DNA of 39,684 nt. Source: JAUZPB01 sp037140715. Lineage in GTDB: Bacteria; Bacteroidota; Ignavibacteria; Ignavibacteriales; SURF-24. Location of the stretch: contig JBAXDX010000018.1 of assembly GCA_037140715.1 (NCBI GenBank), positions 1 through 39,684 on the forward strand, written 5' to 3'. A model generated the notes under the pieces. It was not told the DNA's origin, did not search any database, and was given only the letters and a program-made list of their open reading frames with translations. Shown here piece by piece: positions 19,045-26,257 of this stretch. A program made the translations under genes and the position numbers. Numbering within the stretch: the stretch's first letter is position 1; every line of letters begins with the position of its first letter.

Positions 19045-19311
19045 TTATGGTTTATTACTATGAGAAGACGGTGTAGTTACAGTCTTTGGTATAGTTACAT
19101 TAGTACTTTTTGGTACGTTGCTGTTCGGTTTATTTTTATAATCTGTCTGGTAAAAACCTGTTCCTTTAAAGATAGTGCCGGCACCGGCTCCGATAAGTCT
19201 TTTTAATTTACCATTACATTTCGGGCATTTCTGAAGCAGTTCATCGGACATTCTCTGAAACAATTCGAATGTGTCATTACATTCTGTGCATTTATAATCG
19301 TATGTTGGCAT
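19045..19311 (-). CDS. FmdB-family zinc ribbon protein
   Basis: An 88-residue protein starting MPTYDYKCTECNDTFE, the hallmark of FmdB/CxxC_CXXC_SSSS proteins. Two CxxC pairs (CTEC and CPKC) would bind one zinc. FKGTGFYQTDYKN follows, also conserved in the family, then a low-complexity Thr/Ser/Pro tail. The start at 19311 has GGAAG just upstream; a longer frame to 19380 adds a hydrophobic run without support. The family function is poorly defined (a putative regulator). A TATTTTTG box lies on the minus strand at 19344-19337. Confidence 0.88.
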   Translation of the reverse strand: MPTYDYKCTECNDTFELFQRMSDELLQKCPKCNGKLKRLIGAGAGTIFKGTGFYQTDYKNKPNSNVPKSTNVTIPKTVTTPSSHSNKP

Positions 19312-19393
19312 AATAGTCTTCCTTAAAAAAGTGACACAAAAATAATGATTTTTCAGTCGCAATAAAAGTAAAACCAACAATCTTCTGGTCTTA

Positions 19394-19425
19394 TTGTAAT
19401 AATTGAATAATTTTACCTATTTTTG
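19394..19425 (+). promoter_or_regulatory. Bacteroidetes-type promoter candidate for the lipoprotein gene
   Basis: TTG at 19394-19396, a 21-nt spacer, then TATTTTTG (19418-19425), matching TAnnTTTG. The lipoprotein ATG is at 19447, leaving a short leader. The spacer is at the long end. Confidence 0.35.
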
Positions 19426-19446
19426 GCTATTAATTTTACAGGTGTT

Positions 19447-20112
19447 ATGAAAATAAGATTATTGACTTTGCTGGTTTATACAACGCTATTATTAAGCGGG
19501 TGTCTGAATTATTATCAGGAAACAAGAATTAAGACAGATGGTTCAGGTGAAATGTTTGTGCATTACTGGATGAAAGCACAAACTTTGCAGGATTCGAGTT
19601 TTATTCAGCAGTCAGGGATATTTGATTCTGATTCATTGAGAAAAGAATTTGAGTCAGATTACAGTAAAACAGGCAAAGTAGAAGTTTATGCAGATTCAGC
19701 GGATACTACAATACACGCAAAAGTCGGGCTGACATTCCAGTATATTGATTCACTTCACTATGCGAAAGCATTTAGGGAGTCAAATTATTCATTAAAGAGC
19801 GGAGCGGTTGGGCAAAAGATCTTTTCGCAGTTTATTTCTCCTTTTGCAACTGGTTTTGGTATTAATCCGGAACAGTTTACGGTTACTTATGTTTATTATA
19901 TACCCGGTGAGATTATTACACACAATGCTCATGAGATAAAGAGAAACAGGCTGACATGGAAATACAAGTTATCAGAAATAGGTACAGGAAAAACAATTAC
20001 GGCCACGTTCAGGCCGTTCAAACTTAAAGAGACTCCTGTCTGGATTTATTCGCTTGCCGGTATAGTGCTTATGATTGTGATTTTATTTTTATTCAGGAAG
20101 AATAAGTCATAA
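19447..20112 (+). CDS. Lipoprotein with a C-terminal membrane anchor
   Basis: A 221-residue protein starting at the ATG at 19447 (the longer frame starts at a TTG). The signal peptide MKIRLLTLLVYTTLLLSGC ends in a lipobox, so Cys19 would be lipidated. The mature part begins LNYYQETRIKTDGSGEMFVHYWMK, which recalls LppM-like lipoproteins, and a single C-terminal helix (IYSLAGIVLMIVILFLF) ends in RKNKS. A lipid anchor plus a C-terminal membrane helix suggests inner-membrane retention. The function is unknown; the LppM likeness is only a visual impression. Confidence 0.8.
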   Translation: MKIRLLTLLVYTTLLLSGCLNYYQETRIKTDGSGEMFVHYWMKAQTLQDSSFIQQSGIFDSDSLRKEFESDYSKTGKVEVYADSADTTIHAKVGLTFQYIDSLHYAKAFRESNYSLKSGAVGQKIFSQFISPFATGFGINPEQFTVTYVYYIPGEIITHNAHEIKRNRLTWKYKLSEIGTGKTITATFRPFKLKETPVWIYSLAGIVLMIVILFLFRKNKS

Positions 20113-20225
20113 GACATTAGATATTTAGAAATAGCCGAAAAAATATTTCAGCGGGGTACAGGGTTAATATTTTCGTGTTCTGTTTCATGTTAATAAGAAT
20201 AGTGTCTTTCCGTTTACTGTAATTA

Positions 20226-20256
20226 TTGACATGCCATATAGTTTTATGTATATTTG
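20226..20256 (+). promoter_or_regulatory. Promoter of the prs-rplY-pth operon
   Basis: TTGACA at 20226-20231 and TATATT at 20249-20254 are 17 nt apart, a near-ideal sigma-70 pair. The same region also reads TTG, N20, TATATTTG, matching the Bacteroidetes TAnnTTTG form. The prs ATG is at 20289. Confidence 0.6.
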
Positions 20257-20288
20257 AGATCCTTTTTATATAATGAGGTTGGGCAAAG

Positions 20289-21236
20289 ATGTCTGAGTTT
20301 GAGTTTAAGGTATTTGCCGGGGGTTCTAATCTTAAGTTAGGCGAGAAGATAGCTGCAAGGTTAGGCACCAAGTTAGGTGAGATAGAGTTAAAGAGATTTA
20401 GTGATGGTGAGATTTGGGTAAAATATAAAGAAAACATCAGGGGCCGTGATGTATTTATAATACAGTCAACGTTGCCTCCGGCAGAAAACCTGATGGAATT
20501 ACTTATAATGATTGATGCTGCAAAGAGAGCTTCGGCTAAAAGGATTACCGCAGTCATACCTTATTTTGGTTATGCAAGACAGGATAGAAAAGACCAGCCG
20601 AGAGTGTCAATCACGGCGAAGCTTATAGCTAATTTGATTACAGTTTCGGGTGCCGACAGGGTAATTACGATGGACTTGCACGCGGCTCAGATACAAGGGT
20701 TCTTTGATATTCCAGTTGATCACCTTTATTCATCGCCGATTTTCTCAAGTGTGTTTAACGAGATGAATGGTAATCTTGTCATTGTTTCGCCTGATGTAGG
20801 CGGGATTAAGCTGGCGCGTTCCTATGCGAGGAGATTAAATTGCAGTCTGGTAGTTGTAGATAAAAAAAGACCTAAGCCGAATATAGCTGAGGTAATGAAT
20901 ATAATTGGTGATGTTGATGGGAAAAATGTTCTTTTAGTTGATGATTTGATGGATACCGGGGGCACGTTTGTTTCAGCCATTAAGGCATTAAAAGAGAAGG
21001 GTGCGAAAAATATTTACGGAGCTGTAACACATCCGTTATTCTCAGGGCGCGCGGTTGAGAGTATTGAGGGATCAGAAATATCAAAGCTTTATATATCTGA
21101 TACGATTTATTTTGATGAACAAAGAGGTGCGTCAAAAATACATGTCCGTACCGTTTCGGAATTGTTTGCTGAGGCAATACGGAGGACGTATAAGAATGAA
21201 TCAATTAGTTCACTTTTCGAGATTGATAAAGGTTAG
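20289..21236 (+). CDS. prs: Ribose-phosphate pyrophosphokinase
   Basis: A 315-residue enzyme making PRPP from ribose 5-phosphate and ATP, the precursor for purine, pyrimidine, His, Trp and NAD synthesis. Family marks: FAGGSNLKLGEKIAARLG, the flexible loop YARQDRKDQPR, DLHAAQIQGFFDIPVDHL, VVDKKRPKPN and the PRPP-binding loop LLVDDLMDTGGTF. Length is normal for class I enzymes, and residues of the active site appear intact. It is first in a run of genes: L25 begins 29 nt after its stop, then pth, rpsF, ssb, rpsR and rplI. This prs-rplY-pth order is common in bacteria. Confidence 0.97.
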   Translation: MSEFEFKVFAGGSNLKLGEKIAARLGTKLGEIELKRFSDGEIWVKYKENIRGRDVFIIQSTLPPAENLMELLIMIDAAKRASAKRITAVIPYFGYARQDRKDQPRVSITAKLIANLITVSGADRVITMDLHAAQIQGFFDIPVDHLYSSPIFSSVFNEMNGNLVIVSPDVGGIKLARSYARRLNCSLVVVDKKRPKPNIAEVMNIIGDVDGKNVLLVDDLMDTGGTFVSAIKALKEKGAKNIYGAVTHPLFSGRAVESIEGSEISKLYISDTIYFDEQRGASKIHVRTVSELFAEAIRRTYKNESISSLFEIDKG

Positions 21237-21264
21237 TAATATTGAATAATAATTTGGAGATAAA

Positions 21265-21891
21265 ATGGCAGAGGTTGTATTAAATGCCACTGAAAGACAG
21301 GTTTCGCGTAAGAGTGCGAATAAGCAATTAAGGAAAAATGGAAGAATACCGGGTGTTTACTATTCGAAGAATGAACAGTCTATAGTTTTTGATGTAGCTG
21401 AAACAGCTATTAAGCCATTAGTTTTTACATCCGAAGCTCATATTATCTCATTGAAAGTAGGCGACAGGGACGGACTTACCTGTGTAATTAAAGATATTCA
21501 GTTTGATCCTGTTACTGATAAAGTTGTACATTTTGATCTTCTGGGTATTAAGTCCGGCGAGAAGGTTCAGATTGAAGTGCCTATTGCTGTAACCGGCAAC
21601 TCATCCGGTGTTAGGGCAGGCGGTGTTCTTCAGATATTTTTGCATAAGCTTGATATTGAATGCTTACCGGATCAGATGCCGGAGCATCTTGAAATAAACA
21701 TATCAAATACAGGACTTGGTGAATCAGTACATGCAAGGGATCTTAAATTTGATAATGTAGTGATACTTAATGCGCCTGAGTCAGTTGTACTTTCAGTTGT
21801 TGCTCCAAAAATAGAGAAGGAAGTGGCTGAGGGTAAGGGTAAGGCGGAACCGGAAGTAATTTCAAAAGGAAAAGTAGATAAGGCAGGTTAA
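21265..21891 (+). CDS. rplY: 50S ribosomal protein L25, long Ctc form
   Basis: A 208-residue protein binding 5S rRNA in the central protuberance. It is the long (TL5/Ctc) type: the N-terminal 5S-binding barrel (SRKSANKQLRKNGRIPGVYY, VKDIQFDPVTDKVVHFDL) is followed by the C-terminal domain (VPIAVTGNSSGVRAGGVLQIFLHKLDIECLPDQMPEHLEINIS). A Lys/Glu-rich tail follows. GGAG lies before the ATG. Its TAA overlaps the region where pth translation must begin, so the two are probably translationally coupled. Confidence 0.96.
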   Translation: MAEVVLNATERQVSRKSANKQLRKNGRIPGVYYSKNEQSIVFDVAETAIKPLVFTSEAHIISLKVGDRDGLTCVIKDIQFDPVTDKVVHFDLLGIKSGEKVQIEVPIAVTGNSSGVRAGGVLQIFLHKLDIECLPDQMPEHLEINISNTGLGESVHARDLKFDNVVILNAPESVVLSVVAPKIEKEVAEGKGKAEPEVISKGKVDKAG

Positions 21892-21892
21892 A

Positions 21893-22531
21893 ATTAATAT
21901 CCGTTCTATTTTAGGTGTTGGGAATCCTGGTAGTCGTTATACCAATACGAGACATAATATTGGGTTTAAGGTACTTGATTACTTTGCCGAGAAACATGGA
22001 TTGCAGTTCAAGGTTTCCGGTAGCGATTATCATTTGGCAATAGGGGATCTAAATGATTTTCCCTTTGTTTTGATAAAGCCAGTTACTTATGTTAACCTTA
22101 GTGGCAGGGCGGCGACTGATGTGCTCGGGAGGTTTAATGTAAAAGTAGAAGATATGCTTGTACTTCATGATGATGTTAATCTTGAAACAGCCCGGCTTCG
22201 ATTGAAATTAAATGGCGGAGATGGTGGTCATAATGGTCTTAGTTCGATTATTTATAATATAAATTCGGATAAGTTTCCACGTCTCAGGTTTGGTATTGGA
22301 AGGAATTTTGAACAGGGGGAGATGGCTGAATATGTTCTAAGCCCTTTTGCCGGTGAAGAAATACCGTTGCTTGAAGAATCCATAAAATTTAGTTGTTGTC
22401 TGGTCGAAGAATTTATTAAAGGTGGTCTGAAAGCATCGCTTGATTTGTATAGTAAAACCTTTACAAGGAAAAAGCCTTTGGATGATGACTCTGATAATAG
22501 TTTGTCGAAACAAGACGGAGAGCCGGTTTAA
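21893..22531 (+). CDS. pth: Peptidyl-tRNA hydrolase, apparently with a non-canonical start
   Basis: Pth frees tRNA from prematurely released peptidyl-tRNA. The conserved N-terminus is encoded upstream of the first canonical start in frame (TTG at 22001): GVGNPGSRYTNTRHNIGF, carrying the catalytic Asn and His, is read from about 21914. The Asp in LVLHDDVNLE and the Asn in GGHNGL complete the active site. Upstream in this frame a TAG stop lies at 21875-21877, and between it and the conserved block no ATG, GTG or TTG exists. The best start is ATT at 21893, with AGG at 21885-21887 as ribosome binding site, giving about 212 residues (NIRSILGVGNPG). ATA at 21878 is another option. The start sits two bases past the L25 stop. 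A sequence error is possible. Confidence 0.85.
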   Translation: MNIRSILGVGNPGSRYTNTRHNIGFKVLDYFAEKHGLQFKVSGSDYHLAIGDLNDFPFVLIKPVTYVNLSGRAATDVLGRFNVKVEDMLVLHDDVNLETARLRLKLNGGDGGHNGLSSIIYNINSDKFPRLRFGIGRNFEQGEMAEYVLSPFAGEEIPLLEESIKFSCCLVEEFIKGGLKASLDLYSKTFTRKKPLDDDSDNSLSKQDGEPV

Positions 22532-22582
22532 TTTTTTGGGGTTATATTTACGAAAGTTCTTTATTTAATTAATTATACATAC

Positions 22583-22634
22583 CACTCCTGCTCTCAATAT
22601 AAAAAAAATGAGGGCCATCAGTCCGAAGGAGGTG
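22583..22634 (+). promoter_or_regulatory. Likely S6:S18 autoregulatory leader of rpsF
   Basis: CACTCCT (22583-22589) can pair with AGGAGGTG (22627-22634), with one bulged G, hiding the Shine-Dalgarno sequence. Inside, GCTCTCA (22590-22596) pairs with TGAGGGC (22609-22615). Between the two stems on the 3' side lies an unpaired stretch holding CCG (22623-22625). A CCG in an asymmetric loop next to the SD-sequestering stem is the hallmark of the S6:S18 leader in many bacteria. The operon downstream encodes S6 and S18, which fits feedback control. Confidence 0.65.
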
Positions 22635-22643
22635 AATAGGACA

Positions 22644-23042
22644 ATGCAGAAAAGAAACTACGAAAGCACTATTATTATTAATTCTTCTATCGAAGAAGAG
22701 CAGATTGAATCTACCATTAATCGTGTTGCAGAGCTTATACGCGTAAACGGCGGAGAGATTGTTGATATCGATAAATGGGGCAGAAAAAGACTGGCTTACA
22801 CGCTTGAAAAAACAAAGAGCGGGTACTATGTCATTTTCAGATTTGTCGCATTTCCTGGATTAATAGCAAAAATAGAAAGAATGTACCAGCTCGATGAATT
22901 TATTTTAAGACATCTGATCATCGTTCTCGATAAGTTTGCAGTTGAATATCTGGATAAGTCCAAGGTACTGGCAACTCCGGAAAAAGTTGAAGAAATTGTT
23001 GTTCCCCCTGTAGTTGAAGAGAAAACAGAGATAGAGCAATAA
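22644..23042 (+). CDS. rpsF: 30S ribosomal protein S6
   Basis: A 132-residue protein from the chosen start (MQKRNYESTIIINS). The ferredoxin-like fold is evident in YESTIIINSSIEEEQIESTINRVAELI, GGEIVDIDKWGRKRLAYTLEKTKSGYYVIFRF and the LDEFILRHLIIVLD strand. A tail rich in Glu and Val follows. The ATG at 22644 is preceded by AAGGAGGTG; the upstream ATG at 22608 would put the SD inside the coding region and lies within the putative leader hairpin, so I reject it. S6 binds S18 in the small-subunit platform; both genes are in this operon. Confidence 0.95.
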   Translation: MQKRNYESTIIINSSIEEEQIESTINRVAELIRVNGGEIVDIDKWGRKRLAYTLEKTKSGYYVIFRFVAFPGLIAKIERMYQLDEFILRHLIIVLDKFAVEYLDKSKVLATPEKVEEIVVPPVVEEKTEIEQ

Positions 23043-23071
23043 ACTTATCAGACTATTATGGAGGGAGAAGC

Positions 23072-23539
23072 ATGGGCGAATTAAAGATGCCTGAGTTAAA
23101 CAATGTGTTAGTTGCAGGCAATTTAACTAAATATCCGGTTTTCAGGCAAACTTCAAATAATACACCTGTTGTAAATTTTTCTATTGCAGCTAACAGAAAG
23201 TATAAAGACAGCTCAAACAACTGGCAGGAAGATGTCTGCTATGTCGGAGTTGTAGCGTGGAATAAGCTTGCTGAAAGTTGCAGGGAAAGACTGAAAAAAG
23301 GCTCTGCCGTACTTGTCGACGGCGAACTTCAGAGCAGAAGTTGGAAAACTGAAGATAATTATAACAGAAGCATTGTCGAAATTAAGGCGAAAAGAATTCA
23401 ATTCCTTAATAAGTCGGCGGGGAAGTCATCTTCCTGTGGTGATGTTATGATTGATTCGGTGGAGGATGATTTATCTTACGAGGATAATTCATTCGATAAA
23501 TTTTTGTCTGATGAAGAATCAGAATTATTAAACAATTAG
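23072..23539 (+). CDS. ssb: Single-stranded DNA-binding protein
   Basis: A 155-residue SSB with a single OB fold over residues 1-115: LNNVLVAGNLTKYPVFRQTSNNTPVVNFSIAANRKY, then DVCYVGVVAWNKLAESC, LKKGSAVLVDGELQSRSW and IVEIKAKRIQFL. It lies between rpsF and rpsR, as in most bacteria. A clear GGAG precedes the ATG. The C-terminus is acidic but ends SDEESELLNN, without the usual DDDIPF-type tip that recruits repair and replication partners. It may use another tip, or a second SSB elsewhere may carry it. Confidence 0.95.
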   Translation: MGELKMPELNNVLVAGNLTKYPVFRQTSNNTPVVNFSIAANRKYKDSSNNWQEDVCYVGVVAWNKLAESCRERLKKGSAVLVDGELQSRSWKTEDNYNRSIVEIKAKRIQFLNKSAGKSSSCGDVMIDSVEDDLSYEDNSFDKFLSDEESELLNN

Positions 23540-23566
23540 TAAAAAATAAAGTTGGTTTAAAAGGAT

Positions 23567-23785
23567 ATGAAAAATAAAAGAGTATGTAAATTCTGTGAAG
23601 CCAATGTAACATATATCGATTATAAGGATGATAAGCGATTAATTAAGTTCTTGACTGAACAGGGCAAAATAATCCCTAAGCGCATAACTGGTACTTGCAC
23701 AAAGCATCAGAGGGAGCTTGTTACAGCCATTAAAAGAGCAAGACAAATTGCTTTATTGCCTTATATTTCCGAAGCATTAAAGTAA
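23567..23785 (+). CDS. rpsR: 30S ribosomal protein S18, zinc-binding form
   Basis: A 72-residue protein: MKNKRVCKFCEAN at the N-terminus, then KFLTEQGKIIPKRITGTCTKHQRELVTAIKRARQIALLPY. Cysteines in CKFC and the C-x2-H of CTKHQ form the zinc site of C+ S18 proteins. AAGGAT precedes the start. It partners S6 in the 30S platform. Confidence 0.97.
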   Translation: MKNKRVCKFCEANVTYIDYKDDKRLIKFLTEQGKIIPKRITGTCTKHQRELVTAIKRARQIALLPYISEALK

Positions 23786-23797
23786 TACGGAGGCATA

Positions 23798-24241
23798 ATG
23801 AAAGTCATATTAAGAAAAAATTTCGATCAGCTCGGACAGATAGGCGATATCCTTGACGTTAAAGATGGTTACGCTCGTAACTTCCTGCTTCCAAGAAATA
23901 TTGCTTTTGTGGCGCAAAAGGGAAATATGAAAGCCCTTGAGGAGGAGAAAAAACAGCTTACAAAGAAAAAAGTAAAAGAAGTAAAAGTTGCTGAAAAACT
24001 CGCATCCGAGCTTGAGAAGATATCTGTTACTATACCTGTAAAGGTTGGCGAAGAAGATAAAATATTTGGTACGGTTACCGCTCAGATGATTGCTGAAAGC
24101 CTTAAGGAAAAAGGCTACGACATCGATAAACGTAAAATCGAGATTGTAGAGCAGATTAAATCTCTCGGTATCTATAGCGTAAATATTAAACTTTATCCTT
24201 CTATTATAGCTGTGGTTAAAATCTGGGTTGTAAGAGAATAG
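23798..24241 (+). CDS. rplI: 50S ribosomal protein L9
   Basis: A 147-residue protein with the N-terminal L9 domain (MKVILRKNFDQLGQIGDILDVKDGYARNFLLPRNIAFVA), a long charged connecting helix rich in Lys and Glu, and a C-terminal domain (FGTVTAQMIAESLKEKGYDIDKRKIEI). The start is 12 nt after the S18 stop with CGGAGG upstream. It is the last gene of the operon, followed by a strong terminator at 24265. Confidence 0.97.
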   Translation: MKVILRKNFDQLGQIGDILDVKDGYARNFLLPRNIAFVAQKGNMKALEEEKKQLTKKKVKEVKVAEKLASELEKISVTIPVKVGEEDKIFGTVTAQMIAESLKEKGYDIDKRKIEIVEQIKSLGIYSVNIKLYPSIIAVVKIWVVRE

Positions 24242-24264
24242 AAAAAGTGTTTTTTATCTTAACT

Positions 24265-24297
24265 AAAAGCCGGCTCTGAAAATGCCGGCTTTTTTTA
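24265..24297 (+). terminator. Intrinsic terminator of the ribosomal protein operon
   Basis: AAAAGCCGGC (24265-24274) pairs with GCCGGCTTTT across a 9-nt loop and ends in a seven-T run. It lies 24 nt past the L9 stop codon. Confidence 0.95.
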
Positions 24298-24380
24298 TTT
24301 AAATAAATCTAAACGTCTGTTTTTTAGTCCGCGGGCAGGATTTCCCCGGATAACATCCAAATTGATAAGAAAAATGGCAG

Positions 24381-24412
24381 TTTGGAAATATGCCATAGTT
24401 AATTTACTTTTA
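24381..24412 (+). promoter_or_regulatory. Promoter candidate upstream of the 24450 gene
   Basis: TTTG at 24381-24384, a 20-nt spacer, then TACTTTTA (24405-24412), one base off TAnnTTTG. It follows the operon terminator and precedes the next gene by about 38 nt. Confidence 0.35.
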
Positions 24413-24449
24413 GATATTAAAAATTAACTTCAGGAAGAAATATCAGAGC

Positions 24450-25124
24450 ATGATGAATCATAAGCTTAAATTTCCTGCTCATTGTCGCAGGTTCCGATTT
24501 ATTACAGGCTTAGGCCTCAACGGGTTAGTGCAGTTCAAATTTATCGTTCTATTCATGTTTGTCTTTGTAAGTTCGTCCATAGCGCAGACTCCGACAAACC
24601 TTGAATGGTTCAGTAGCCTTATTGATTCTGCTGTTACGTTGATTTCAGCGAAGCTTCCCCTTGATTCCGGTGAAATTTTCTTTAATACAAATGCTACCAA
24701 TCCCTTTCCATTCTTTGATAATAAAATTCTTCAGATATTAAAGCGCAATAATATTCCTGTTACATTAAATCCTCAGAATGCAAAGAACTCATTACGAATC
24801 GTAATTGAAAAGGCGGGAGTTAAATATTCTGATTCATTCAGGGACGGGTTATTTGGGGAAGATAAAGTTAAACGAGAACTTACGCTAAAGGGGAATTATG
24901 TAATTGCTATAAACGGCAGTCTGAAGTCAGCGGATAATTTTTCCTTTGCTGTTCAGGATACTGTCAGCCGGCTGGTCATAAAGGAGATAGAAGAACCGGC
25001 GTTGCCATTTACAAAGGCTGAAATGCCTCCTGAGCCCTTCTTTGCAAATCTTCTTGAGCCGGTTGTTGCGCTTGGCTCGGCGGCAATTGTTGTTTATCTT
25101 TTCTTCAGCGTCCGTAGCAAATAA
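24450..25124 (+). CDS. Unknown exported protein with a C-terminal membrane helix
   Basis: A 224-residue protein I do not recognise. A long positively charged N-region (MMNHKLKFPAHCRRFRF) precedes a signal helix (FKFIVLFMFVFVSSSIAQ), with likely cleavage after the Ala-Gln region. The mature part has about 150 residues with alternating strands and helices (RIVIEKAGVKYSDSF, GNYVIAINGSLKSADNFSFAVQDTVSR). It ends in a helix, LLEPVVALGSAAIVVYLFF, followed by SVRSK, so the soluble part is probably tethered at the inner membrane facing the periplasm. GGAAG lies about 13 nt upstream. Its position before bamD hints at an envelope role, but that is only context. Confidence 0.7.
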   Translation: MMNHKLKFPAHCRRFRFITGLGLNGLVQFKFIVLFMFVFVSSSIAQTPTNLEWFSSLIDSAVTLISAKLPLDSGEIFFNTNATNPFPFFDNKILQILKRNNIPVTLNPQNAKNSLRIVIEKAGVKYSDSFRDGLFGEDKVKRELTLKGNYVIAINGSLKSADNFSFAVQDTVSRLVIKEIEEPALPFTKAEMPPEPFFANLLEPVVALGSAAIVVYLFFSVRSK

Positions 25125-25478
25125 TAGCGGTAAATCAAAAAACTGTAAATATAAGCTATTTTCAAGCTTGCGGACTTCCGGATTTTATTTTTATTCCTAT
25201 TAGATATTACTTTTATAGGAATAAATTTAACATCCGGACGTATAAAAGTAATATAATTATGTGGGCATCCCTAAAAATAATCCATCAAAGGATGATTTTG
25301 CGTAAGGATAAGGGAAATGTAGCAATTGTTGAAACCATTTGGATTTACGATGGTAAAACAGCAGACGATGGGAAAAACAAATTGGCTTTACCCAACTTTT
25401 ACCTTTGAACAGGGCGTAAAATTCTTTAATTTTGCTTCCGTATTTGTATTCATGCTCATAGAAAACCAGTAAAAATTT
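25125..25478. other. Intergenic region with a long hairpin and the bamD promoter
   Basis: No gene is visible in these 354 bp. Two imperfect 27-nt arms, 25174-25200 and 25215-25241, pair at about 23 of 27 positions around a 14-nt loop; the innermost 10 bp (TTATTCCTAT / ATAGGAATAA) are perfect and the outer part includes CCGGAT/ATCCGG. A promoter lies near the right end. Confidence 0.6.
25404..25434 (+). promoter_or_regulatory. Bacteroidetes-type promoter of bamD
   Basis: TTTG (25404-25407), a 19-nt spacer, then TAATTTTG (25427-25434), a full match to TTTG-N19-TAnnTTTG. The bamD ATG is 45 nt downstream. This is the clearest example in the window of the Bacteroidetes -33/-7 promoter form. Confidence 0.6.
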
Positions 25479-26231
25479 ATGATGAAAAAAAATATCCTTC
25501 TCTTCCTGCTCGCGATTGCTTTATATGGATGCGCCTCTACTGTAAATACGGCCAACATGACGGCCGGAGAACATCTTAACTATGCCTTAAAACTTTTCAA
25601 CGATGAGGATTATCTTGCTTCTGCAAATGAATTCCAGACAGTCTTAATGCAATTCCCGGGCAGTTCCGTAGTTGATTCGGCGCAGTATTATCTTGCCGAG
25701 AGCCATTTTATGAAACAGGAATATATATTAGCTGCTTACGAGTATAGCCGCCTGATAAAGGACATTCCGGCAAGCAGACTGGTTCCAAAAGCGCAATATA
25801 TGCTGGCTGAATCTTATTATCAGCTTTCGCCAGACTTTCAGCTTGAACAAAAATATACTAAGAAGAGCATCGAGGAGTTTCAGGCTTTTATAGATTTCTT
25901 TCCGACTGACCCAAAAGTGGCAGAAGCCGGTCAGAAGATAAAAGAGCTTAACAATAAGTTGGCTGAAAAGGAGATGAATTCTGCCCGTATTTACAATGTA
26001 ATGGAATACTATGGCGCGGCTCTTTACTATTATTCGCTTGTAACAGACACTTATCATGATTCAAAATACGCCACCGAGGCGCATTATAATAAGATTAAGC
26101 TCTACATGACAAAAAAAGACAAACTGAATGCCTTGAAGGAAGGCGAAGTTTTTATTCAGAAGTATCCAGACGATATAAATGTTGCAAAAGTAAAGGATAT
26201 TATCGAGTCATTGAATAAAAGCAGAATGTAA
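25479..26231 (+). CDS. bamD: Outer membrane protein assembly lipoprotein BamD
   Basis: A 250-residue lipoprotein. The signal peptide MMKKNILLFLLAIALYGC ends in a lipobox with Cys18. TPR-like helical repeats follow: AGEHLNYALKLFNDEDYLASANEFQTVLMQFPGSSVVDSAQYYLAESHFMKQEYILAAYEYSRLIKDIPAS, the SPDFQLEQKYTKKSIEEFQAFIDFFPTDP segment typical of BamD, and a third set near YYGAALYYYSLVTDTYHDSKYATEA. BamD works with BamA to fold and insert beta-barrel proteins. The thioesterase gene follows 26 nt after the stop, suggesting one transcript. Confidence 0.88.
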   Translation: MMKKNILLFLLAIALYGCASTVNTANMTAGEHLNYALKLFNDEDYLASANEFQTVLMQFPGSSVVDSAQYYLAESHFMKQEYILAAYEYSRLIKDIPASRLVPKAQYMLAESYYQLSPDFQLEQKYTKKSIEEFQAFIDFFPTDPKVAEAGQKIKELNNKLAEKEMNSARIYNVMEYYGAALYYYSLVTDTYHDSKYATEAHYNKIKLYMTKKDKLNALKEGEVFIQKYPDDINVAKVKDIIESLNKSRM

Positions 26232-26257
26232 AAATAAGCTTTTGCGGAGGGGTAAAG

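Noticed and set aside
21875..21900. A programmed frameshift joining L25 and Pth
   Set aside because: The pth frame is +1 relative to L25, but GGT TAA A does not resemble a known slippery stop such as that of prfB, and fusion of these proteins is not expected. A non-canonical start is simpler.
22608..22643. An upstream ATG start for rpsF at 22608
   Set aside because: It would place the strong Shine-Dalgarno sequence inside the coding region and adds residues not seen in S6.
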